DNA of 64,000 nucleotides from Fistularia commersonii (lineage: Eukaryota; Chordata; Actinopteri; Syngnathiformes; Fistulariidae). The stretch lies in the NCBI GenBank assembly GCA_037954325.1, contig JBBMNZ010000018.1:15804001-15868000 (forward strand). The letters are read 5' to 3'. The position numbers and the translations under genes were made by a program. Shown here one piece after another: positions 55,700 through 64,000 of the stretch; position 1 is the first letter of the stretch; the number at the start of each line of letters is the position of its first letter. Under the pieces are notes generated by a model that was not told where the DNA came from, ran no database searches, and saw nothing but the letters and a program-made list of their open reading frames with translations.

Positions 55700-56640
55700 T
55701 CGGCATCGTAATATCCACTTTAAGTCGTTTTGGAAGTCAACAACTAGAACAGGAAGCTCCCAGGAGGCCTCGCTGCCGCGGTCGGGTCCTGAATTCCATC
55801 AAAAACCATCTTTGTGCCGGGTTTAACCAGGGGACGGCTCTCGCTGCTATTCGGGATTCAGCCTCGCTCCATCCGCACGGCTGTTGCGTAGATCCCGTGG
55901 ATCTCCGGAGACCGAGAACACACAGCGCGGGGAAAAGAAAACGAGCGTTTTGAACTTGCTCCAGTTTCTGTGATAAAACCACAATTATTCTTCAACAATC
56001 AGAAATGATTAAATCCCAAATTTTTGCCGTCACCCCTACGGTGACTTGAAATGCGTTGGATTGGACCTCCTCTTACTGGCAGCTGGGCACCGACCAGGAA
56101 AATGGGTGGATATTAAAACTGCAATGAAAAAACATGAATGGTAATTACTGCAGTTGTAATTAATTGCTACACTTGTAGTTAATTGCTACACCGCACTTGT
56201 AGTTAATTACAACGTTTGTAGATTTGCGAGGGTCTGGAATCTTTGGATTCTGTTATATTTGACGACATGGAAATACTACCCCGTTTTCCGTTTTTATTTC
56301 ATCCTTTCGTCGGTCGGGTTGCGGCGCTCGGCCCGGACCCGTCGCCCGCCAATCACAGGGTCACGTGGACACCGACCGCCTGGAGTTGGCGGATTGTCGG
56401 GGGCGACCCTCCGACGGGAGCCGTCCAAAGGAAGAAAAAGACTCACAACAACAAACAGCTTCATTTTAAAGCTGTTTGTTCAAAATGCTTTAAATATTTG
56501 TATTTGAAAACAAATGAAGCGTGGAGTTCCATCATCCTCTCTGACATACTGAATAATACAGAAGCTACACTGGTCCTTGTTTGTGTCTCCACACTCGGGC
56601 AAATTCATCTCCGAATGTATTATTGATGCACCGCGAGGGT
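55700..56640. other. no gene seen
   Basis: Unique DNA. TGTAATTAATTGCTACACTTGTAGTTAATTGCTACACC at about 56153-56192 is a short tandem duplication. The 127-codon frame at 56243 has no domain. Confidence 0.45.
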
Positions 56641-56644
56641 TATT

Positions 56645-57000
56645 TCACATTAGGATCGGCGGGTCCATCCAGCTCAGATGGATATCCGTTTGTTGTTGTT
56701 TTTTAAGGATTCTCAGTGACTCCTCACAGAGCAATTGACAGTTGTGAGCATATGCATACCGGTGGCGTGGCAGAGATGGGCATCTATAATGGATACGGTC
56801 CCGTAGCGTACAACAAGTCACCTCCAGTGAGACGCCGGGACTCTATGAAATGTTAAAATGGGCCTCTTCAAACAGGATCTGCATTTCCATGAATAAAATC
56901 CCGCATTGGAAAACGCCATTTGCTCTCTGTCAGAACATCAGAGAGATGCGACGGGGACCGAGTCTTCTTTTGGAACCGCGGTCGTCCACCGCGGAGAAGC
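56645..57000. other. candidate conserved noncoding element
   Basis: Repeat-free non-coding stretch including GCAATTGACAGTTGTGAGCATATGCATACC (E-box, octamer-like) and GCATTTCCATGAATAAAATCCCGCATTGG. Inference only. Confidence 0.25.
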
Positions 57001-57720
57001 CGCGCTAAATGTTCTTCGCTAAAAAGCAGCGGTGGTTTGCGGCCGTCTTCTCGGAGCTCCCCATCTTGATATTTGAGGTTGTAATTGCCCTTTTTTGACG
57101 TATTATTTTGATCCCGGTGAGTCGGTTGACACCGCGGGCCGGGTCATCGTGCTTGAAAGCCTCGGAAAAACGGTGCACGTCACGGTTATCGCCCTCTAAA
57201 TGGTTCGGGCCACAACACGGCCAGAGATCACCTCTGGTTGCTGGAGGATGTCCATTAGCTTCTTTGTTATGGCGCGGTTTGATTTTTCCTTCGGACTGAA
57301 TTCAGAGCCATTAAGTGCTCGGGCGGCTCGTAATGATCCTCGAATCAATCAAAGTTTAAAATAATCTGAGACAGGGCTTCAGACCGCGATTCTGTTAATT
57401 CCTAAAACGGTCCCATCAGCACACAATAAAAACCTGAAGCGGTTGTTCCACGGCGTCCAAAACACGAGGGTCAAATAGGACTCCGGGTCAAAAGTCATGC
57501 CCGAAAATCCTTGAATTCTAATGATATCAGCTCATTTCATTTGGTAACTTAATGTGAGACAGAAAACTACATCCTGAACTAATACTCACTCGTTCTCGTT
57601 TATAAGTCGGTTGACTTTTTAAACAACCGGATGACGATAACGCAAAGTAAAGATGCACTATCTTTGGCAGATTCACCTAAACGAGCAGCCCTCTACAAAC
57701 TTTCCACCCGATGCAGATGT
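57001..57720. other. no gene seen
   Basis: Unique DNA, no repeat or domain. Confidence 0.45.
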
Positions 57721-57727
57721 AGATTAG

Positions 57728-58048
57728 TGAATTCCATCCATCCGTCCATCGTCTGCTACTTATCCTGCACTCTGGGTTGCGGAGGATGCTGAACCCTTTC
57801 CCAGCTGTCATTGGGCGAGAGGCAGGGTACGATCTGGACTCAACTATTCACTCAATCGTTCGGTGCCATTTCCCCAATTTTTTCCCCATCAACCTGCCGC
57901 ATGGTTTCGGACTCTTGGACCGGAGAACCCGGCGCAGAAATGGGGAAAACATGCAAACTCCGCACAGGAAGGTCCCTTTTTGTCCAGGGTCCTTTGTGCT
58001 GTGAGGCCGAAGCGCCAACCACAACGCCACCGTGCTGCCTGTGGATAC
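57728..58048 (-). repeat. tRNA-like SINE copy, longest, minus orientation
   Basis: Starts at the distal CCATCCATCCGTCCATCGTCTGC, then CCCAGCTGTCATTGGGCGAGAGGCAGGGTACGATCTGGAC, GGACCGGAGAACCCGGCGCAGA, CATGCAAACTCCGCACAGGAAGG, and ends with GCGCCAACCACAACGCCACCGTGCTGCC (box A complement). Confidence 0.82.
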
Positions 58049-58089
58049 AAAGGCTGCGGGGCCGGTTTCTTCTCATAGCGCCCTTTGCA

Positions 58090-58260
58090 CTGGCTCACAT
58101 TTAGCCATTCGCATTCAGGCACCGCGGCCGCAGAGCTGTGCAAGGCGCTAAGCATACCGCGGGGAGCAACTGTGTGTTCAGTTCAGTGTCTTCGCCAAGG
58201 ACACTCCGCCATGCGGACAGTGGGAACCACGTCGGGATCGGAGGGACGTCCGTTCTATCG
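58090..58260. repeat. possible interspersed fish repeat
   Basis: TTTAGCCATTCGCATTCAGG...GTGTTCAGTTCAGTGTCTTCGCCAAGGACACTCCGCCATGCGGACAG resembles a common teleost repeat (GTTCAGTGTCTTGCCCAAGGACACTTCGGCATG). Coding frames across it are incidental. Confidence 0.5.
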
Positions 58261-59265
58261 AGCGAGTCGCAGCCGCCTCACGAGAAGAAACACGGAATTC
58301 TTTCATCAAGGTTCCTTCACAAAAGCAAGGGAAAAGCAAATACAGTGTTTTACGGTGCTGAAGGTCACAGCCAACTTTTCTTCGCCAAACTAAAAGGAAC
58401 GATTCTCTTTAACCCATCAAAACCGATGAACTTCTCTCATCCGCAGAAGCTCGGTGACTATGAATTAGCGAGGACAGCTAGAAAGCTGCCTCGGTGTTGC
58501 GCACGGACGGCGTCGCGAACCATCTCGTAATGGTATTCATCTGATTAATTGGAGTTAACGTGTCTGGTTGCCGGAGCTTAAATACTCAAGTATGTGATTT
58601 GTATCCGACGAAAGGTCAGCTATTTTCCGAGAGGGGAGGACTCTAGGAAGGCAGCACGCACTGGGATTTAATCAGCGCGAGCCTGATGCTAGAATCTGGT
58701 TCTGCTCCGTAAGCAGCCTGCTTCACATCTGTATATTTGAATGCAGTCAACAGTGCGTGACTAATTATTCCTGCCTGACTCCGGCAGCCGAGAGTGTCGT
58801 GGGTGTTGCGAAACCAGCGCTAATGCAGTAAAACGATTGCATTCCTCCAGTTTTTCTTTCCGTAATCGCTTACGAAACCAAGACGGTTCCCCCCGCACGT
58901 GGAAAAGGACCGGCGAAAGAGGAGGTGACGGAGCGGTCGTCCCGTCACCCAAGGGCTTTGGAGACGAGAACTCTTCGCAAGCGCAACTGCAAGAACAAAA
59001 TGGTGTCCTTTCCACTCGTGGTGTCCGGGAACTATTCGTCAGAGAGCGGAAGTGGGTTCGGTCATCTCGGCGGAAGCAGAAGCGTTGTTATTCCCTCACA
59101 TGAGTGAGAAAATCGATGTCGCCCATCTGGTGAGGCGTATAAAGGCGCCGTAATTCTTGGGAAGAGGAGCCTGAAGCTTCTGCAGAGGACACGAGGTGCT
59201 GGTACCTTTACGACAAACTGGAAAAGGCCTAACAGGAGGGGAGGAGGTCGATCCCAGCGGCGTTC
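58261..59265. other. no gene seen
   Basis: Unique DNA, no domain or repeat recognised. Confidence 0.45.
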
Positions 59266-59269
59266 ACCG

Positions 59270-59425
59270 GATCCTTGGAGTCCACACTATTTGGGACTGT
59301 GGGACGAGCTTTGGGGAACCCCACGCAGATACAGGGAGAACATGGAGACCCCAAACAGAAAGCTCCCCCTGAGGGAATCCAACCAGGGAGCTTCTGGCTG
59401 GGAGACAGAAGCTCCCTGCTAACCG
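59270..59425 (-). repeat. tRNA-like SINE copy, minus orientation
   Basis: GGGAACCCCACGCAGATACAGGGAGAACATGG and GAGGGAATCCAACCAGGGAGCTTCTGGCTGGGAG, ending GCTAACCGC (box A complement). Confidence 0.75.
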
Positions 59426-59429
59426 CTCA

Positions 59430-61000
59430 TTCATCGCTACAAATGCCAAATTGGTGACAAACAAACTCAAACCCACAAAGAGCAGGTAACAGAATTCAGT
59501 TAAATGCCATTTTCACTTCTGAACACTCCACTTTGTGTTTATTTCCTGAACCGAGTTGGCAGTTAATAGCTAGCTAGCGGTCTGAGCTCGCTAAGTGGCA
59601 ATGCTTAGGCTGAAATTAGAATTTTCAACTGATATCCAGGGGGCCGGACATCTTCCACTTCCTCTGATTTACGTCCACAGCTGGTAGAAAGAATCGCCTG
59701 TGAGCAGGAATTCATGAAGCCATCGAGCACTGCATTTATTCCAATTTAGCGTTACGACGTCAGTTTTTCCATGTACTTTGAACTTGTCGGACCTTAAGTA
59801 AACCATTTAAAACTTCACCAGCAGTTTCCACCATTGGAAGAGTTCTGCTCCGTATTTTCAAAATCAAACCGATTTCAAGCTTTTGGTGATTTCAGAAACT
59901 GATTTCTTCAACACCCCTGGGAACCAATTAATTGTTTCCCTTCTACAATTAAAGCGGCTTATCGATTTGCAATTTCAAATCATTTGTCGGTCGTCTCTCC
60001 AAAGTTTCATTTTAATAACTTATTTTTATCGAGCGTTAAATTACACTTGCTTGCTTGTGTGGCTTCTAGTTTTCTCTATGAAATGAATCATTCCACGTTA
60101 AACGCCGCCTCCCAGAGCACTCCCCTTCTTTCCAAGCCTCGTTAAGGTCAAAGAACAGGACGACTTGAAGGTCACATTTTCAATGGTGGCATTCACTCAT
60201 TTCCAAAATGAACAGAGCTCATTATATAGATGGTCCATTCCTTCTCAGTCACGCCACTGTGTTGGACTTCTCCGACAAAGTTCAACATCGGAGATCCACA
60301 GATGTCTCCGAGGAAACCTTTCAGGGAGTGGAGGCCTCTGTGTTCTCCACCAGAAGCGAGAACATTGGTCTCCGGGGCTGCCAGAACAAGAACAAACGTC
60401 TTTGTGGCCATGACATTTCATTCTTGGTGAGAAGCTCAGACGCCGAACTCCAGGACCTCCTGGCCGGCGCCGCCCGTACATCTGCTGAGTTTTGTTGGTT
60501 TTTCGACGCGAACACGAAGCTGCAGCGGCGGCGGCGGCGAGGTGGACGGTGCTGGGATCGACTTCCTCCTCGTCATCTGCGCACGCCGTCTGGAGTTTGC
60601 CACTTCAGCTTAAAGGTACGTTCATCTTTTGGCAACATACCCTCTCCTCTGTGCGCAGCATTCGGGCACCTCTTTCCAAGAGGTTCTAGCCATCTTTCTA
60701 CGCTCGACGAGACGTGTCCGTACAACCGTATCCACACCTGCGCCACCTTCCGCGGACAAATCACGCGATAGTTCCTGGACACCAACCCGAGGGGAAAAAG
60801 TTCTGCCCAAGTTGGAGAAGAGCTGCGGAAGCAGAATGACGCCATTGTCTTCTGGCTTCTGGCGGAGTCTGCCAGGCCTTCGGATGCCGTATGTCTTCCT
60901 TTTGACTCGACGACGTCGGATTTGTTGCGTTATTTGAATATTTTCGAGGCGTGCAACCTCAGATTCTATCAGCGAGGTTTCGTCAGGGCAAGAGGCATCT
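59430..61000. other. no gene seen
   Basis: AT-rich then mixed unique DNA. A 187-codon plus frame at 60208-60771 overlaps frames on both strands and shows no domain. Confidence 0.45.
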
Positions 61001-61009
61001 ATCTCCGAG

Positions 61010-61440
61010 GAGAAGCCGTGTCATTAGAGCCCATCTGCTGCGTTAATTACTTTAGAATAAACACAAGACTCCAGACAGCCATGGAGGGGACTCGTATGCT
61101 CCGCAACAGCTTTTTCTTCTAACTGATACCCGTGTAAATGCATTATTTGGGTTAATTCTGCCATTTGGAGGAAGTCAAGAGATGACTCCATTAATATTTG
61201 TGGCAACTCTGCGGGACACGCGGCAATATGGCGAGTTGAGTCTGCACAGATAGGAGTGTCATCCGTGTCAAAAGTCAGCGAGTAAATAGCTGAGAAAAGC
61301 GTGGTAATCTCTCCGTTGTGGCACAAATACTCAAACTGGTACACAAAGTGCTCTGGAGATTTGTTTCCCGCCACCACAACTGCTTGTGCGACATTGAGAG
61401 AGTATATTTAAACCAACAGAGGCCGGCTCACTCAATTGCA
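61010..61440. other. candidate conserved noncoding element
   Basis: Repeat-free. Includes GCTGCGTTAATTACTTTAG, AATGCATTATTTGGGTTAATTC and ATGACTCCATTAATATTTG. A 117-codon minus frame crosses it but has no domain and no good splice context. Inference only. Confidence 0.25.
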
Positions 61441-62430
61441 CCGTAAGTGGAGAAATGAAAAAAGCATCTTGGTGAAGGGATTCGGGGTCATAAAGTTCTG
61501 AGATCCCGGCGTGAAACAGTCGAATAGTGCTTTTATGTTCCATTGAACAAAGGACGGACTCCGAGCCCTTAAAAGCCGTGCGGCGGCTTGGCCTCATTGT
61601 GGAGGTTCGCTCACCTGTCGCCCGGCCGCCTCCTCCGGCGAGACCCCCGATACAGTCGGCCGAACCCGATAAGTCAAATCTGTGCCGCTCGATAAATCCC
61701 GAAATGGCGGTTTCGGGTTCGATCCCACGCGATGACGACCTTCCTTTTTCGACGCCGGCGTAAGAAGTGGACGCCGTTTCTCCGCCTCGCGAGGGCCTCC
61801 GACCGCTCGCAACACTTCTCTTTTCACGTGAAAATAAAAACATGATGGAGGAAGGAGCTTGATAGGAAAGCCGGAGTTCCAGAACTGAAGAGATCCCTCG
61901 ACTGTTTCTCAGTCAATATGATATTGGATTTCTTTAAATCACTTTTTAAAGTATTTTCCTGCGATCCTTATTTTGCTGAGAAGCTGTTTTTCCCCGGTGT
62001 CGTCCAAATGAGCCGATCCACTCTCATCTTCTTCTCCTGACGTGGATCTGGGCTTCGGAAGGTCGCTCGCATTGATTCCACATCCATTAAAACCCTCCCT
62101 CCTCCCACAAACCGGCCAAATAGAGCCTGCGAGAGCTTCCAAAGCCGGTGGCATCTGAGGAGACATCTGGTCTCATCAGCCTTCCAGGTGATGCTCCTCG
62201 CCTTCCTCTTCTCTCTGTGGTTTGGTGACGTCCTGACACCTGGACGTGCACGACGTTCCCAGGGTCGTAGCCTCTTGTGTCTGAAAACAAACTGCTGGAA
62301 AGAGGACTTTTCTTCTCGAGCACCAACTCTGTGGAACATCTCCGTCTTGACATCAGGCAGGCCCGATCGGTTGTTTAGTCTGAGCGGTGTTTGACTTTTA
62401 TTGTGTTCTACGGTTGTGTTCTACAGCGCC
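61441..62430. other. no gene seen
   Basis: Unique DNA with a CpG-rich patch near 61560-61800. Frames are unsupported. Confidence 0.45.
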
Positions 62431-62436
62431 TCTGCT

Positions 62437-62620
62437 TTGCAGCAAGAAGGTCCCCGTGTGGAGTCTCCACGTTCTCACTGCGTCTGCTTGGGGTTCCTCA
62501 GAGTTCTCCAGGTTCCTCTCACAGTCCAGAAGCTGCAGGAGCTTCACTGGAGACCCTGCATTGTCCAGACATGCGCATGAGAGGACGGATGGTTGGATGT
62601 CTCCAGAAAGAGAGGTGGAA
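62437..62620 (+). repeat. tRNA-like SINE copy, plus orientation
   Basis: GCAGCAAGAAGGTCCCCGTGTGGAGTCTCCACGTTCTC, GGTTCCTCTCACAGTCCAGAAGCTGCAGGAG and the GAGACCCTGCATTGTCCAGAC block. A deletion removes the box B part. Confidence 0.7.
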
Positions 62621-63590
62621 CGTAAGGATGGATGGAAGGAATGAATTCCAGGAGCCCCCGTTCTTCTGGTCTGCGCTGCACTTTCATGCAAAGTGCAGCG
62701 AGTACATTAATAATAATGATCTGCTCCTTTCCAGCTCCAAAGCTGCAGCGACGGCCTCAGAAGGTCATTTGACACAGAGATCAAACCGCGGTCCATGAGT
62801 GTTCGGTGCGAGCGAAAAGGAAAAGGCTGATTCATCCTTCATCAGAAAGAACAGCGACGTATTTGTTGAATTTCATTTCATCTTTTTTTTTTTTTTCCTT
62901 AGAAATGTGAAGAATACAGGAAATGATTTGATTGCAGTTAAATCCCAAAAAGAGCTGGCTATGGATGGAGGTCTCTGGTGCTCTTGATCTACAATTTCAA
63001 TGATAAAGAGTACTTTATTTCCCTGAATTTGTCTTTTTTGGGGTTTGGATGACAGCGGCTCCGTCCCCGCATCCCGTTTGGTTGCGTCTAATTAGTCACC
63101 TGTTTGTTTCTGAGGATGGGACTACAATAAATGCGAATCCCCGGCGAGTTCTGCCTTCATCCCCGCCTGCAGAACAAGTTTACAGAGCCGCTTTCCGGCC
63201 CTTTCAAACCAGAGCCGGACAGTTCCGACGGCGGAGCGGCGACATCTCCGGCGCGTCGCTCGAAACCGGAGAAGCTCTTTGCGGGAGGACGTCGACTCGC
63301 CGCTCTCAACTCAACCGTGACCCGGATGACTGAGAATCTTCAGCGGAGGCACCGCTATAAATAAAACAAGCGTCCCTTACTCACGGGTGAACACACACAC
63401 AAACACCAACGTCCTCTCCGGATTCAGGACGGAGGCCGGAAACGAGAAGGTCCGTCCGAAGATCGGAAGACTCAAATCAAAGAAGCGACGTAAACGAACC
63501 GTCTCTGCGCGGACGAGGGGAAAGGAAACTCAATTTCGATTCGGCCTCGTCGGGAAGCGCCGCTCTTCGGCGGGAGGAAGGAGGATCGGG
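62621..63590. other. no gene seen
   Basis: Unique DNA with a T-run at 62883-62896. GTGACCCGGATGACTGAGAATCTTCAG at 63315-63341 matches the Penelope-like 3' terminal block in plus orientation, an isolated fragment. Confidence 0.5.
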
Positions 63591-63594
63591 ATCA

Positions 63595-63970
63595 GGAGAA
63601 GATAGGAGGCGGCGATGGAAGTTCCTCTTCGGGAGCGAGGAGGAGGAGGGAGAGGATCAGGAGTCCATCAGACGGCAGGCACATGGAGATAAAGTAAGGT
63701 TTTGACCAGAGGAAGACCAGAGAGGAGGTTCACGGAGGGCGGCAAAGAGGACGAGTTAGTCGGTATGAGAGAAGAGGGTTGGCCGGAGGCTGCGAAGCCC
63801 TCCTGCAGGGAGCAGCACCTCAGAAGAGGAGAAGCAGCCATAAAAGACTTTGCACTGAACACCAATCACGCTCCTCGTCTCCTGCAGCCGCAAACAGCAG
63901 CGGCGCCGGCGGTGGAGGTGGGAGGGGGCGCTGCAGAAAAAACACATCTCAAGAAAGACGTCCTTCAGGA
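63595..63970 (+). mobile_element. non-LTR retrotransposon 3' end relic
   Basis: AAGTTCCTCTTCGGGAGCGAGGAGG, GAGGATCAGGAGTCCATCAGACGG, GGCACATGGAGATAAAGTAAGG and GAAGCCCTCCTGCAGGGAGCAGC are shortened versions of the 6.8-kb family blocks. Confidence 0.65.
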
Positions 63971-64000
63971 GCTTCAAGGCGGGAGATCGTGTTATTATCC

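Overview
This window looks like nuclear DNA from a bony fish, most likely a percomorph teleost. The coding exons are split by GT-AG introns. The intergenic DNA carries CA/GT microsatellites and relics typical of fish genomes: L2-like LINE 3' ends, Penelope-like GIY-YIG remnants, ZBED-type hAT elements and a tRNA-like SINE. There is no operon, bacterial ribosome-binding site, CRISPR array or prokaryotic gene.

Two protein-coding genes can be supported. On the plus strand, 3482-6030 holds a five-exon gene encoding an nkapd1 (C11orf57-like) protein of 253 residues. It has a CCAAT/ETS-type promoter upstream and an AATAAA signal near 6705. On the minus strand, 14736-10326 holds the complete coding region of lrfn1 (SALM2) in two exons, 758 residues. 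It encodes a postsynaptic adhesion protein with LRR, Ig, FN3, transmembrane and PDZ-ligand parts. The genes converge tail to tail across about 3.5 kb of LINE relics and unique DNA. They are functionally unrelated; nothing suggests they work together.

From about 15 kb to the right edge I find no convincing coding exon. This roughly 49 kb lies upstream of lrfn1 and may hold its 5' noncoding exons and regulatory DNA. Visible content: a degenerate 32-bp minisatellite (15.6-15.9 kb); a cluster of related LINE 3' ends (19.4-24.2 kb) ending in a 29-bp minisatellite with a six-unit higher-order repeat; Penelope-like 3' ends at 26.1 and 37.1 kb in opposite orientations; two hAT deletion derivatives (29.3 and 33.4 kb), one lying inside a CAGTATTCCTGCAG-type minisatellite; two short hAT elements with recognisable ends and near-matching 8-bp target duplications (44.17-44.82 and 45.75-46.32 kb); a LINE reverse-transcriptase C-terminus on the minus strand (47.2-47.6 kb); and a 315-bp polypyrimidine tract (49.2 kb). 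Several repeat-free stretches (31.4, 35.7, 52.1, 52.8, 56.7 and 61.1 kb) are candidates for conserved noncoding elements, but this cannot be shown from one sequence.

I see no new gene system. The most notable structures are the 29-bp higher-order minisatellite that appears to be seeded by a LINE tail, the nested transposon-in-minisatellite locus, and a near-perfect inverted pair of CCAAT boxes at 36.35 kb. Family names and gene identities rest on remembered protein features, not on a database search.
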